In this document: positions 17,435-26,572 of the stretch, piece by piece
Position numbering within the stretch: position 1 is the first letter of the stretch
Layout of the letters: each line of letters starts with the position of its first letter
Source of the DNA: Rhizobium sp. RU36D
Lineage (GTDB): Bacteria > Pseudomonadota > Alphaproteobacteria > Rhizobiales > Rhizobiaceae
Direction: 5' to 3'
Length of the DNA: 64,000 nucleotides
Assembly (NCBI RefSeq): GCF_900176345.1
Contig: NZ_FWXU01000001.1
Span: 124,001-188,000 of the forward strand
Made by a program: the position numbers and the translations under genes
The notes under the pieces: generated by a model
Database searches by the model: none
What the model saw: the letters and a program-made list of their open reading frames with translations, nothing else
Told to the model about the DNA's origin: nothing

Positions 17435-19741
17435 TCAGCTCGCCAAACGTTGATGGTTTGCCATGGAGGCTTGCGGCGCGGCCAGCAGGAACTTGCCCAG
17501 GCGCCGATCCATCTCCACCGCCTCGGCCGCCAGCATGCGGATTGCTGCGGTGGTCTGCTCGACCATGGCAGCATTCTGCTGTGTCATGGCGTCGAGGCCG
17601 GAGACGGCGCCGCTGATTTCCTGCAGCCGCCCGCCCTCTTCTCTCGTCGAAGCCATGATATCGCCGATCTGCCGGTCGATGTCGCTGACCCGATTGCCGA
17701 TACCATCCAGCGCCTTCCCTGCCCTTTCGACCAGCGACACGCCGTGGGCCACCTCGGAGGTCGAGCGATCCAGAAGCTCGGAGATTTCCTTGGCCGCAGT
17801 GGAGGACCGTTGGGCAAGTTCGCGCACCTCCTGCGCCACCACGGCAAAGCCCTTGCCGCTTTCGCCGGCGCGCGCCGCCTCGACGCCGGCATTCAATGCC
17901 AGAAGATTGGTTTGGAAGGCGATCTCGTCGATCACCCCGATGATCTGGTTGATCTTCTGCGAGGAATTCTGGATGGCCTCCATGGCGGCAATGGTATCGC
18001 GCATGATGTCACCCGAGCGCTCCGCATCCGTGCGGGTCTCGCTAGCCATGCGCGCCGCATGCTCCGCCTTGGCGGTCTGCGTCTTGACGGCTCCGGAAAT
18101 GGCGTGGATCGCGCTCGCTGTTTGCGTGATCGCCGTGGCCTGGCGCTGCGTGCGATCGGCCAGTTGGTCGGAATCGGTGCGCATCTGCTCTGCCCCGTTG
18201 CGCACGGCAACGGAATTGCCGCCGATCGCGGTGAGCGTATCGCTCAATGTTGCCAAAGCCTTGTTGAAATTCTGGCGCAGCGGCTCCAACTCGTCGGTGA
18301 ACCGCATGCTGATCTGATAGGAAAGCTCGCCGGCCGCCAGGCGTTGCAAGCCCTCGTCCAGCATGCCGACCACGGCCTGCAGCGTGCGCGCCTCGGCGTC
18401 TCGATCGGCAAGCCGCTGCCTGCGTTCATGCTCGGCCTGCTGGCGTGCGTCCTCGTTGGCTGCCTCCAACTGCCGCTGCTCGACAAGTGCCGCCCGGAAG
18501 CGCTCCAAGGACCGCGCCAGCGTGCCGATCTCATCGCGTCGGTCCTGGCCGATGACGGTTTCATCAAGCTTGCCGTTGGCCACATCGGTCGTCAGGGTCG
18601 CAAGCCTGGCAAGCGGCGCAAACAGCCGCCGCGCCAGAAGCCAGGTCGCCACCACCATCAGGACCAGCACCAGCACGCCGGACGATAGCAGAACCGTCGC
18701 AATCGACACGGAGCCGGCCTGCAACTCGCTGGTGAGAACGCTCTCGACCACCGCAAAATTCTTTCCGTCGAACTCGACGGGACGAACATAGGCCAGCGCC
18801 GGCCCATCGGTTCTCGTGAAGTCGAGCGTCTCCATCTTGCCGCCGGAAAACACGGAAGACGGCACGGCGAAGGCCGCCGCATCCAGATCCCTCAAGGCAC
18901 CTGTGGAGGTCAGGCCCACGCCTTTGCCGTCAGCGGACAGAAAGGCGGATTGTTGGCTGCTGGCGGCGGTGATGCCCTTGGCGAGCATGCTGCTGATAGC
19001 ACTTTCGCGCAGTTGGAACAGGAAGACGCCCTTGAAACTGCCAAGCTTGACCACCGGCACAGCAAAATAAATGTCGGGCGCGTTCGGATCGCTACCGACA
19101 CGCAGACCGGAGAAGCTGGCGGACACGACATCGTCAGTCGCCTTGGCCGCGATGGCGACGCTGTCGGCAAAGGCACGGCCAAGCCCCGTCGCGGCCCAGC
19201 TTGCGTCGGTGATATTCTCCGCGAAGGTCGCATCCTTCTTGTAGGAGTAGATGATATTGCCCTCGACATCGGCGATCAGCAGGTCGCGAAACTGGGTGTC
19301 CGCCAGAAAGCCTGCGACATCCGTCTGGGTCTTCTCATGGGTGGAGTAGTAGAAACCGCTCGGGCCCTCGGGCTTCAGAAGCTTTTCACGCTCGGCGGCG
19401 GGAAACGGATTGTTGCTGACGAAGACATCGCGGAGTTCCTTGCGCGCATCGCCTGACGTCTTGATGATCGTTTTCCAACCGCTCTTAAGCCCGGTCATGG
19501 ACTGCTGCAGGCTTTCGATCTTGGCAATCGACACCGCCTGGTTCTCGAACTGGTTCAACTGCTCCCGCAGCATGTCGCCCCGGAAGGTCAGCGTGGTTTC
19601 CATGGAGCGCTGAACCTGCGCCTCGAAGACCTCGCTGCTGCTCCAATAGGCCACCACGTTCATCAGAACGATCGACAGGGCTGTCAGCAGCAGGAAGAAG
19701 GAAACTACCTTCGACGACAAGGAATTGAACCAGTTGGGCAT
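17435..19741 (-). CDS. Methyl-accepting chemotaxis protein with large periplasmic sensor
   Basis: A 768-residue inner-membrane chemoreceptor. One membrane helix lies at about residues 13-35, a periplasmic Cache-like sensor domain at 36-340, a second helix near 345-368, then HAMP and a second HAMP-like segment, and the signalling domain with the hallmark hairpin [22 protein letters not shown]. No CheR-binding pentapeptide is present at the C-terminus (ends N-H-Q-R-L-A-S). The ligand is unknown. The start at 19741 (M-P-N-W-F) has a GGGA site; an ATG 15 bases upstream is also possible. Confidence 0.9.
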   Translation of the reverse strand: MPNWFNSLSSKVVSFFLLLTALSIVLMNVVAYWSSSEVFEAQVQRSMETTLTFRGDMLREQLNQFENQAVSIAKIESLQQSMTGLKSGWKTIIKTSGDARKELRDVFVSNNPFPAAEREKLLKPEGPSGFYYSTHEKTQTDVAGFLADTQFRDLLIADVEGNIIYSYKKDATFAENITDASWAATGLGRAFADSVAIAAKATDDVVSASFSGLRVGSDPNAPDIYFAVPVVKLGSFKGVFLFQLRESAISSMLAKGITAASSQQSAFLSADGKGVGLTSTGALRDLDAAAFAVPSSVFSGGKMETLDFTRTDGPALAYVRPVEFDGKNFAVVESVLTSELQAGSVSIATVLLSSGVLVLVLMVVATWLLARRLFAPLARLATLTTDVANGKLDETVIGQDRRDEIGTLARSLERFRAALVEQRQLEAANEDARQQAEHERRQRLADRDAEARTLQAVVGMLDEGLQRLAAGELSYQISMRFTDELEPLRQNFNKALATLSDTLTAIGGNSVAVRNGAEQMRTDSDQLADRTQRQATAITQTASAIHAISGAVKTQTAKAEHAARMASETRTDAERSGDIMRDTIAAMEAIQNSSQKINQIIGVIDEIAFQTNLLALNAGVEAARAGESGKGFAVVAQEVRELAQRSSTAAKEISELLDRSTSEVAHGVSLVERAGKALDGIGNRVSDIDRQIGDIMASTREEGGRLQEISGAVSGLDAMTQQNAAMVEQTTAAIRMLAAEAVEMDRRLGKFLLAAPQASMANHQRLAS

Positions 19742-19951
19742 GGCGACGTCCCGCATTCGCGTCGGCGATCCCTCGGAGATGCACGACTATGTCTCAGCTC
19801 ATGCTTGCGGCCCGCCGCGACTCCCTGCCGCCAGACCGCTTCACATGTGCGTGAGCTTTCGCGAACTTGCTTAAGCCATGGTAAACAATGCTCCGGCAAT
19901 CGCTAAAATAGCCTAGGGCAGTTGCGTCTTGACGTCTGGAATTGACGGATG

Positions 19952-20953
19952 TCAGGCGGCCCGCTGCATCAACTGGCCGAGACCGGCGAAGTATTCCACC
20001 GACCGCAACCGCGCCTGCAGGTCATGGATAGGCATCGAGATGATCAGCTCGTCGGCGCCGGTGGTCCCGAGGAAATCCGCAAGCTTGCCGGCAACCGTCG
20101 CTTTGGACCCGACGACGGCGTAACGCAAGGTGTGCTCGACACCAGCGCGTTCCATCTCGCTCCAGATGCCATCCATGCTGTCCACGGGGCGTGGAAACTG
20201 GCTGCGGACATTCCGCCGCAAGTTGATGAACTGCTGCTGCGCCGACGTAAACAGCCGCCGTGCTTCTTCATCCGTATCGGCGGCCACGCCCATCACCCCC
20301 ACCATGACATGGGGCCGGTCGAGCTGCGGCGATGGCTGGAAGCGCTGCCGGTAAATGGCAATGGCATCCATCAGCGAATCAGGCGCGAAATGCGAGGCAA
20401 AGGCATAAGGAAGCCCCAGCGCCGCGGCCAGATGCGCGCTGTAGAGGCTTGAGCCGAGGAGCCAGATCGGCACCTCGCTGCCGACGCCCGGAACAGCACG
20501 AAGCCCATGGCCATCGTCATCGGGCCCCATCAGGCGCTGCAATTCGATGATGTCTTGCGGAAAGCTTTCAGCCCCCGCTTCGATATTGCGACGCAGGGCG
20601 CGCGCGGTGCGCATATCGGTGCCCGGTGCGCGCCCGAGCCCGAGATCAACCCGGCCAGGAAACAATGCTTCAAGCGTGCCGAACTGCTCGGCAATGACGA
20701 ATGGCGCGTGGTTGGGCAGCATGACGCCACCCGAGCCGATGCGGATCCGTTTCGTCGCCTGCCCCACATGCGCGATGACGATAGAGGTCGCGGCGCTCGC
20801 GATCCCCGGCATGCCGTGATGCTCCGCGAGCCAGAAACGGTGGTAGCCATTCGCTTCCGCCGCCTGCGCCATCTGCCGCGATGCCTCCAGGGCCTGGCTC
20901 ACGGTCTGGCCTTCTGCAACGGGGGAAAGATCGAGAATGGAAAAGGGAATCAT
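19952..20953 (-). CDS. Luciferase-like (LLM class) flavin-dependent oxidoreductase
   Basis: A 333-residue TIM-barrel protein of the bacterial luciferase-like monooxygenase superfamily, group similar to E. coli YhbW. It opens with [11 protein letters not shown] and has F-W-L-A-E-H-H and [12 protein letters not shown], typical of the family, which binds FMN and acts with a flavin reductase. The substrate is unknown. It is divergent from ruvC and 210 bases upstream of the chemoreceptor on the same strand. Confidence 0.88.
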   Translation of the reverse strand: MIPFSILDLSPVAEGQTVSQALEASRQMAQAAEANGYHRFWLAEHHGMPGIASAATSIVIAHVGQATKRIRIGSGGVMLPNHAPFVIAEQFGTLEALFPGRVDLGLGRAPGTDMRTARALRRNIEAGAESFPQDIIELQRLMGPDDDGHGLRAVPGVGSEVPIWLLGSSLYSAHLAAALGLPYAFASHFAPDSLMDAIAIYRQRFQPSPQLDRPHVMVGVMGVAADTDEEARRLFTSAQQQFINLRRNVRSQFPRPVDSMDGIWSEMERAGVEHTLRYAVVGSKATVAGKLADFLGTTGADELIISMPIHDLQARLRSVEYFAGLGQLMQRAA

Positions 20954-21069
20954 CTTCAGGCCCTCATTGCCGCTGCGACGTCGACTGCGATTGATAAACG
21001 AATTTGTTTCTTATGTAGTGATGCCCAAACGCATTACCAGAAAACAGGCTTTGGTTTTCGATCCAGAAT

Positions 21070-21084
21070 GTTTTTGTTTTGTTC
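21070..21084 (+). promoter_or_regulatory. Possible LexA (SOS) box before ruvC
   Basis: GTTT-N7-GTTC lies 45 bases before the ruvC ATG, one base off the alphaproteobacterial LexA consensus GTTC-N7-GTTC. ruvCAB is SOS-controlled in many bacteria. The region is T-rich, so chance resemblance is possible. Confidence 0.35.
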
Positions 21085-21128
21085 ACATTTTGCTGGCTAA
21101 ACCTTGCCTGAAAGAAGTAGGCTTGGCC

Positions 21129-21638
21129 ATGCAGAACACAGTACGAATCATCGGTATCGACCCGGGCCTCAGGCGCACGGGATGGGGCGTGATCGAAACG
21201 CTCGGCAATTCCCTGCGTTTCGTTGCCTCGGGAACAGTCCAGTCCGACGGAGACATGGATCTCGCATCGCGCCTGTGCCAGTTGCATGACGGCCTGGCCG
21301 AGGTCGTGCACAGCTACCAGCCACACGAAGCCGCCGTCGAGCAGACCTTCGTCAACAAGGACGCGGTGGCGACATTGAAGCTTGGCCAGGCGCGTGGCAT
21401 TGCGATGCTGGTGCCCGCCCGGGCGGGGCTGCCCGTCTCCGAATATGCGCCGAATGCGGTGAAGAAATCCGTGATCGGCGTCGGCCACGGGGAAAAGCAG
21501 CAGATCCACATGATGCTGAAGATCCTGATGCCGAAGGCGGAGTTCAAGGGCAATGACGCCGCCGACGCGCTGGCCATCGCCATCTGCCACGCACACAATC
21601 GCGGCGGCGACCGCATGCGGCGAGCCCTTGCCGGCTGA
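21129..21638 (+). CDS. ruvC: Holliday junction resolvase RuvC
   Basis: A 169-residue endonuclease that cuts Holliday junctions symmetrically as part of the RuvABC resolvasome. Its acidic catalytic residues are visible: Asp11 in I-G-I-D-P-G, Glu in A-V-E-Q-T-F near residue 70, and the D-A-A-D-A-L cluster near 143-147. The start at 21129 (M-Q-N-T-V-R-I) gives the normal family length; the frame is open further upstream but without homology. It begins a co-directional run reaching to 26572. Confidence 0.96.
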   Translation: MQNTVRIIGIDPGLRRTGWGVIETLGNSLRFVASGTVQSDGDMDLASRLCQLHDGLAEVVHSYQPHEAAVEQTFVNKDAVATLKLGQARGIAMLVPARAGLPVSEYAPNAVKKSVIGVGHGEKQQIHMMLKILMPKAEFKGNDAADALAIAICHAHNRGGDRMRRALAG

Positions 21639-21714
21639 GGCTGGCTCTCGCGCTGCAGACTTTCAGACCATGCCTGTCGTTCCACTTCCACCCACATTCT
21701 GACGGACCTTCTCC

Positions 21715-22332
21715 ATGATCGGCAAGCTCAAAGGCACAATCGACGAAATCGGCGACGATCACGTTTTGGTGGACGTGCACGGCGTCTGCTACGTCGCCTT
21801 CTGCTCGTCGCGCACCTTGTCACGCATCGGCTCCCCTGGCGAAGCGGTGGTGCTGTTCATCGAAACCTATGTGCGTGAGGACCAGTTGAAGCTGTTCGGC
21901 TTCATGAGTGCGCTGGAGCGTGAATGGTTCAACCTGCTGCAAAGCGTGCAGGGTGTTGGTGCAAAAGTTGCGCTGGCGGTTCTTTCGACGCTGACCCCGG
22001 GTGAACTGGCCAATGCCATCGCACTTCAGGACAAGGCCTCGGTGTCGCGCGCACCGGGCGTCGGCCCAAAAGTGGCGGTGCGCATCGTAACGGAACTGAA
22101 GAACAAGGCGCCGGCCTTTGCCGGTGAAGCGGCTGCCAATATCGGGCTCAAGCAGGAACTCAGCGAAGGCGTCGCCTCTGCCCCAGTGGCGGATGCGGTG
22201 TCTGCCCTCACCAATCTCGGCTACTCCCGCGACCAGGCCGCCAATGCCATCGCCGCAGCTTTGAAAAACGGCGGCGAAGGTGCCGACAGCGCCAAACTCA
22301 TCCGGCTTGGATTGAAGGAGCTGTCGCGTTGA
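21715..22332 (+). CDS. ruvA: Holliday junction branch-migration protein RuvA
   Basis: A 205-residue DNA-binding subunit that forms tetramers on the four-way junction and loads the RuvB motor. It begins M-I-G-K-L-K-G, has helix-hairpin-helix motifs (G-V-G-A-K-V-A-L near residue 80; G-V-G-P-K-V-A-V near 115) and the C-terminal RuvB-contacting domain ending L-G-L-K-E-L. It lies 76 bases after ruvC and 56 bases before an antitoxin gene, not directly next to ruvB as is usual. Confidence 0.96.
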   Translation: MIGKLKGTIDEIGDDHVLVDVHGVCYVAFCSSRTLSRIGSPGEAVVLFIETYVREDQLKLFGFMSALEREWFNLLQSVQGVGAKVALAVLSTLTPGELANAIALQDKASVSRAPGVGPKVAVRIVTELKNKAPAFAGEAAANIGLKQELSEGVASAPVADAVSALTNLGYSRDQAANAIAAALKNGGEGADSAKLIRLGLKELSR

Positions 22333-22352
22333 TCTCCTTGATTTCTGCAGTC

Positions 22353-22380
22353 CTCCTTACTAATGTCCCGAAGTAAGGAG
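22353..22380 (+). promoter_or_regulatory. Inverted repeat at the vapB ribosome binding site
   Basis: CTCCTTAC (22353-22360) and GTAAGGAG (22373-22380) form a perfect 8-base dyad with a 12-base spacer. The right arm contains the vapB Shine-Dalgarno AAGGAG, eight bases before its ATG. It could be an operator for VapB-VapC autoregulation or an RNA hairpin limiting translation. Confidence 0.6.
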
Positions 22381-22388
22381 ATTTCGCG

Positions 22389-22649
22389 ATGAACGTCTTT
22401 TACGGCACCATGACATCAAAGGGCCAGACCACGGTTCCTGCGGAAATTAGGGAATTGCTGAAGCTGAAGCCGGGAGATCGGATCCGCTATGTCGTGCAGG
22501 ACGGCAACATCAGTCTGAAAGCGAAGAACAAACGGCTGAGCGATCTGGCAGGCATACTGCATAGGCCGGGCATGACGCCTATGAGCTTTCAAGACATGGA
22601 TGACGCAATCGGCGAAGCAGTCTCCGAGCATGTGATGCAACGCGAATGA
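22389..22649 (+). CDS. vapB: AbrB/MazE/SpoVT-type antitoxin (VapB-like)
   Basis: An 86-residue protein. Residues 5-48 form a swapped-hairpin AbrB DNA-binding domain (T-S-K-G-Q-T-T-V-P-A-E-I-R then L-K-P-G-D-R-I-R-Y); the rest, with a helical acidic tail, would wrap and inhibit the toxin. It overlaps the toxin gene by four bases, the standard coupling for type II antitoxin-toxin pairs. The pair sits between ruvA and ruvB. An inverted repeat overlaps its ribosome binding site, in line with autoregulation. Confidence 0.88.
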   Translation: MNVFYGTMTSKGQTTVPAEIRELLKLKPGDRIRYVVQDGNISLKAKNKRLSDLAGILHRPGMTPMSFQDMDDAIGEAVSEHVMQRE

Positions 22650-23044
22650 TCGGGATCGACACCAATATTCTCTTACGGCTGATATGCCAGGATGATGCGG
22701 AACAGTCCGAGTTGGTGACCAGATGGGCAGAGAGCCTGACAGCGGAGGAGCCGGGCCTCATCAACAGCGCTGTTCTGCTGGAGCTCATCTGGACCGCACG
22801 GCGGCGCCTCAAAATGTCACGGTCAGAACTCAAGCTGATCCTGTCAGGCCTGCTTGAGTCCGAAAACCTAGTCATGGAAGACGAGAGCCTGATCGAACTG
22901 GCGCTCGATGAGATGGATCGCTCGACGGAGGAGTTCGCAGATATCTTTATCGCTCTCAAGAACCGAGAGCTAGGATGCCGGACCACCATGACCTTGGACA
23001 AAATAGCGGCGGGGCGCATACCCGGCATGGAACTTCTCGCATGA
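22646..23044 (+). CDS. vapC: PIN-domain ribonuclease toxin (VapC-like)
   Basis: A 132-residue PIN-domain protein. The predicted Mg2+-binding acidic residues are all present: Asp5 (G-I-D-T-N), Glu46 (L-E-L-I-W), Asp99 (F-A-D-I-F) and Asp118 (T-L-D-K), so it looks catalytically intact. VapC toxins cleave tRNA or rRNA and stop translation when released from VapB. Its ATGA end overlaps the start of ruvB by four bases, so ruvB translation is probably coupled to toxin translation, an unusual arrangement. Confidence 0.88.
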   Translation: MIGIDTNILLRLICQDDAEQSELVTRWAESLTAEEPGLINSAVLLELIWTARRRLKMSRSELKLILSGLLESENLVMEDESLIELALDEMDRSTEEFADIFIALKNRELGCRTTMTLDKIAAGRIPGMELLA

Positions 23045-24081
23045 GCGCACAAAATCCGATCCTCACCCCCGAGAAGAAAGGCGAAGACGTCGATGCGACG
23101 CTGCGCCCGCAATCGCTCGACGATTTCACCGGCCAGGCGGAGGCCCGCGCCAATCTCAAGATCTTCATCGAGGCGGCGAAGAACCGCGGGGAAGCGCTGG
23201 ACCACGTGCTGTTCGTCGGGCCGCCCGGTCTCGGCAAGACGACTCTCGCCCAGATCATGGCGAAGGAACTCGGCGTAAACTTCCGCTCCACCTCAGGCCC
23301 TGTCATCGCCAAGGCGGGCGATCTCGCCGCCCTGCTCACCAATCTGGAAGAGCGTGACGTCCTGTTCATCGACGAAATCCACCGGCTCAATCCGGCGGTA
23401 GAGGAAATCCTCTATCCTGCTATGGAGGACTTCCAGTTGGACCTGATCATCGGGGAAGGCCCCGCCGCCCGTTCGGTCAAGATCGACCTGTCGAAATTCA
23501 CGCTCGTGGCGGCCACGACCCGACTTGGGCTGCTCACCACGCCCTTGCGCGACCGTTTCGGCATTCCCGTGCGTCTCTCCTTCTATACCGTGGAGGAACT
23601 GGAACTGATCGTGCGCCGCGGCGCCCGGCTGATGGGATTGCCGATGACCGATGACGGCGCCCGCGAGATCGCCCGGCGCGCCCGCGGCACGCCGCGCATT
23701 GCCGGACGGCTTCTGCGCCGGGTCCGCGACTTTGCCGAAGTGGCGAAGGCAGAGGCCGTGACGCGCGAAATCGCCGACGAGGCCCTGACCCGACTGCTGG
23801 TGGACAATATGGGCCTTGATCAGTTGGACAAGCGCTACCTCAACATGATCGCGGTGAATTTCGGCGGCGGCCCAGTGGGTATCGAAACCATCGCCGCTGG
23901 TCTCTCCGAGCCGCGCGATGCGATCGAGGATATCATCGAGCCCTATATGATTCAGCAGGGCTTCATCCAGCGAACGCCGCGCGGCCGCGTTTTGACCGCA
24001 AACGCGTGGAAGCATTTGGGCATGCAGCCACCCAAGGACCTGGAGGCGGCACAGTTCCGTCTCAGCCTTGAGGATGAATGA
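23041..24081 (+). CDS. ruvB: Holliday junction branch-migration motor RuvB
   Basis: A 346-residue AAA+ helicase that pumps DNA through the RuvA-bound junction. Walker [10 protein letters not shown] lies near residues 60-68, Walker B D-E-I-H near 110, sensor A-T-T-R near 160, and the winged-helix domain is C-terminal (P-R-G-R-V-L-T). The ATG at 23041 overlaps the vapC stop (ATGA) and gives M-S-A-Q-N-P. It is followed without gap by a metallophosphoesterase gene. Confidence 0.96.
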   Translation: MSAQNPILTPEKKGEDVDATLRPQSLDDFTGQAEARANLKIFIEAAKNRGEALDHVLFVGPPGLGKTTLAQIMAKELGVNFRSTSGPVIAKAGDLAALLTNLEERDVLFIDEIHRLNPAVEEILYPAMEDFQLDLIIGEGPAARSVKIDLSKFTLVAATTRLGLLTTPLRDRFGIPVRLSFYTVEELELIVRRGARLMGLPMTDDGAREIARRARGTPRIAGRLLRRVRDFAEVAKAEAVTREIADEALTRLLVDNMGLDQLDKRYLNMIAVNFGGGPVGIETIAAGLSEPRDAIEDIIEPYMIQQGFIQRTPRGRVLTANAWKHLGMQPPKDLEAAQFRLSLEDE

Positions 24082-24981
24082 ATGATATCTCGGCGGGGCC
24101 TGCTGAAACTGCTGGGAACGGGGTTCCTCGCCCTTTCAGCCACCGCCGCCTACCCCTTCGTCGAGGTTTTCGGCCGGCCTGGCATCCGGCAATACGCGTT
24201 TTCGCCGCGCGGCTGGACGCCTGGACTGAAGCTGAAGGTAGCGGTGCTGGCCGATCTCCACGCCTGCGAGCCGTGGATGACTGTCAGCCGGATCGACAGC
24301 ATCTGCCGTCAGACTATGGATCTCGAACCGGATATCATTCTCCTGCTGGGGGACTATGTCTCCAGCATGAACCTGGTGACCGGGCAGGTGCATTCCTCTG
24401 AGTGGTCGAAATCCCTCAGCGCACTCAAGGCGCCGCTGGGCGTGCATGCCATCCTGGGCAACCACGATTATTGGGATGACCTGACCTTTCAGCGTGACCA
24501 GGCCGCCGCGCCCTATGTTGTCAAAGCGCTGCGCAATGCCGGCATCTCAACCCATGTCAACGACGCCGTCAGGCTTGAGAAAGACGGAAATGGGTTCTGG
24601 CTCGCGGGGCTGGGGGATCAGTTGGCGCTGCTCCCCGGCAGGGCCCACGGACGCAAGCGCATGCAAGGCATTGATGACCTCGATGCAACCCTCGCCAAGA
24701 TCACCGATGATGCGCCCGTCATCATGATGGCGCATGAGCCGGATATCTTTCCCTCCATGAGCCCACGGGTCAGTCTGACCCTGAGTGGTCACACCCATGG
24801 CGGCCAGCTCAACTTCTTCGGCTGGCGTCCATTCCCGGCGTCACGGGGATCGGCGGTTTATCCGGCCGGCTATTTCAACGAGGATGGTCGCGAACTCATC
24901 GTCTCGCGCGGGCTCGGGTGCTCCGTCCTGCCGCTGCGCATCGGCAGCTATCCCGAAATCCTGCTGCTCGAACTGGGATAG
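24082..24981 (+). CDS. Tat-exported calcineurin-like metallophosphoesterase
   Basis: A 299-residue phosphoesterase of the YkuE/YaeI type. A twin-arginine signal (S-R-R-G-L-L-K, residues 3-9) followed by a hydrophobic stretch predicts export in folded form. Metal-binding motifs are all present: D-L-H, G-D-Y (near residue 92), G-N-H-D (near 131), and the later M-M-A-H-E-P and S-G-H-T-H-G. Relatives hydrolyse phosphodiester or pyrophosphate bonds in lipids or cell-wall precursors; the substrate here is unknown. Its ATG directly follows the ruvB stop. Confidence 0.88.
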   Translation: MISRRGLLKLLGTGFLALSATAAYPFVEVFGRPGIRQYAFSPRGWTPGLKLKVAVLADLHACEPWMTVSRIDSICRQTMDLEPDIILLLGDYVSSMNLVTGQVHSSEWSKSLSALKAPLGVHAILGNHDYWDDLTFQRDQAAAPYVVKALRNAGISTHVNDAVRLEKDGNGFWLAGLGDQLALLPGRAHGRKRMQGIDDLDATLAKITDDAPVIMMAHEPDIFPSMSPRVSLTLSGHTHGGQLNFFGWRPFPASRGSAVYPAGYFNEDGRELIVSRGLGCSVLPLRIGSYPEILLLELG

Positions 24982-24984
24982 GCC

Positions 24985-25497
24985 ATGCCGCAAGACAACC
25001 GCATCCGGCTGAAGCTTAAGGGCCGCCGCATCTTCCAGATGCGCGTTGCCGGCCTTGCCTTGCGGGATAACCATGTCCTCGTGCATCGCGCCACCCATGA
25101 GCGGATCTGGACCTTCCCCGGCGGACGGGCTGAAGTCGGCGAGACGTCGGCAACGACGCTCGCAAGGGAGATGCAGGAGGAACTCGGCGTAAAGGCGGAG
25201 GTCGGCCGGCTTTTGTGGAGCGTTGAAAACTTCTTCCGCTATGAAGGGCGGGACTGGCACGAACTGGGCTTCTACTACCTGATGGACCTGCCCGGGAGCT
25301 TTCCGTTTCACCCCGGCGAGATCGTCCATCGCAACACCGATGGCAAGAACGCGTTGGAGTTCAAATGGGTGCCGGCGACACGCACCGCATTGACCGCGCT
25401 CGACATTCCGCCCTATTTCATCGCCGACGAAATCGAGAACCTGCCGCAGGCGCCGCGCCATCTGGTGTGGGATGATGGAGACCTGGACGCCAAATGA
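24985..25497 (+). CDS. Nudix hydrolase, first of a tandem pair
   Basis: A 170-residue Nudix-fold protein. The Nudix box is complete: G-R-A-E-V-G-E, seven residues, then R-E-M-Q-E-E-L-G-V (about residues 45-67). Such enzymes hydrolyse nucleoside diphosphates linked to another group; the substrate is not readable. It starts three bases after the phosphoesterase stop and overlaps the next gene by four bases (ATGA). The neighbouring copy shares roughly half its residues, so the pair arose by tandem duplication. Confidence 0.88.
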   Translation: MPQDNRIRLKLKGRRIFQMRVAGLALRDNHVLVHRATHERIWTFPGGRAEVGETSATTLAREMQEELGVKAEVGRLLWSVENFFRYEGRDWHELGFYYLMDLPGSFPFHPGEIVHRNTDGKNALEFKWVPATRTALTALDIPPYFIADEIENLPQAPRHLVWDDGDLDAK

Positions 25498-26009
25498 CCG
25501 CCACTGCCGAGCGCCACATGATCCGCATAGACCGCAAGCCGCAGCTTTTCAGCTTCCGGGTGGCGGGACTGATTTTTCACGAAGGTCACGTCCTGGTGCA
25601 GCAAATCCCCGGTGAGGATTACTGGGCCATGCCCGGCGGTCGCGCCGAGATCGGCGAGACGAGTGCCCGGACCATCGTCCGCGAAATGCAGGAGGAACTG
25701 GGTTGCGAGGTTGAGGTGAAGCGACTGCTCTGGACGGTGGAGAACTTCTACGCCGACGGGGACTACCGATACCACGAACTCGGCTTCTACTACCTGCTGA
25801 CGCTGTCAGAGGACTTTCCGTTCCACCCGCAAGATATTGTCCACACGGTTGTCGATGGCCCAACCACTGTGCAGTTCCGCTGGCTGCCGGCAACACAGGC
25901 CGCTTTCGAGGAGGCAAGGGTCTTTCCCTTGTTGCTGCGCGAGCGCATCGAAAATCTTCCTGCGAGCCACGAGCACGTGGTTTCGATTGAAGAAGGCTAT
26001 GCACCGTGA
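25494..26009 (+). CDS. Nudix hydrolase, second of a tandem pair
   Basis: A 171-residue paralogue of the preceding protein. The Nudix box is complete: G-R-A-E-I-G-E, seven residues, R-E-M-Q-E-E-L-G-C. Shared blocks such as H-E-L-G-F-Y-Y-L and F-P-F-H-P make the duplication clear, while the N-terminal 20 residues differ. The four-base overlap on each side (ATGA before, GTGA after) implies coupled translation with the first Nudix gene and the DinB-family gene. Confidence 0.88.
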   Translation: MTATAERHMIRIDRKPQLFSFRVAGLIFHEGHVLVQQIPGEDYWAMPGGRAEIGETSARTIVREMQEELGCEVEVKRLLWTVENFYADGDYRYHELGFYYLLTLSEDFPFHPQDIVHTVVDGPTTVQFRWLPATQAAFEEARVFPLLLRERIENLPASHEHVVSIEEGYAP

Positions 26010-26572
26010 GCGAAATCCTGGACCCCGCACGGTCGTTCCGAAAGCTGGCCCGCAACAACAGGCTTGCCAACACAAGGCTGCATGCCACCTGTGCAAAGCT
26101 TCTTCCTGGCGAGTTCGAGGCGAAACGAACGAGCTTCTTTCCCTCGATACGCGCCACGCTCAATCACATCCTCACCGTCGACTGGTTTTATGTCGATGCG
26201 CTGGAGGGCGGGGACCTGGGCTTGAAGGCGTTCGAACGAGACGAGCCCTTTGCCGACTTGCCTCATCTTGCGGAAGCCCAGGCGGCGGTCGACATCCGGC
26301 TTTTGTCCCTGTGTGAAAATCTCAGGGCGGATCAACTGGCAGATCTTGTCCGGGTTCACAGGGGTGAACGCGTCCAGGTCGATCGCCGCGACGATCTGCT
26401 GAACCACCTCTTCCAGCACCAGACCCATCACCGTGGCCACGTGCACGCCATGCTGTCGGGCACCTCGGTTGCCCCTCCTCAACTCGACGAGTTCATCGTC
26501 GCGGACGACGCAGCCGCCCGAGCCGCAGAAATGAAGTCCCTTGGGTGGGGCGAACCACGCGTGATGTCTTGA
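26006..26572 (+). CDS. DinB-family protein
   Basis: A 188-residue four-helix protein of the DinB/YfiT metalloenzyme superfamily (not the polymerase IV DinB). Putative metal-binding histidines sit in L-N-H-I-L (near residue 52) and in F-Q-H-Q-T-H-H-R-G-H-V-H (near 137-147). Relatives include thiol transferases and damage-induced proteins of unknown activity. The GTG start overlaps the preceding Nudix gene. Its last 80 bases overlap the end of sqdC on the other strand, and it is slightly longer than most family members. Confidence 0.8.
   Translation: MSEILDPARSFRKLARNNRLANTRLHATCAKLLPGEFEAKRTSFFPSIRATLNHILTVDWFYVDALEGGDLGLKAFERDEPFADLPHLAEAQAAVDIRLLSLCENLRADQLADLVRVHRGERVQVDRRDDLLNHLFQHQTHHRGHVHAMLSGTSVAPPQLDEFIVADDAAARAAEMKSLGWGEPRVMS

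Noticed and set aside
19871..19885. TTAA-GCCATGG-TAAA before the first chemoreceptor gene
   Set aside because: It matches only seven of eight CtrA consensus positions and lies 130 bases upstream; too weak to list beside the three perfect boxes.
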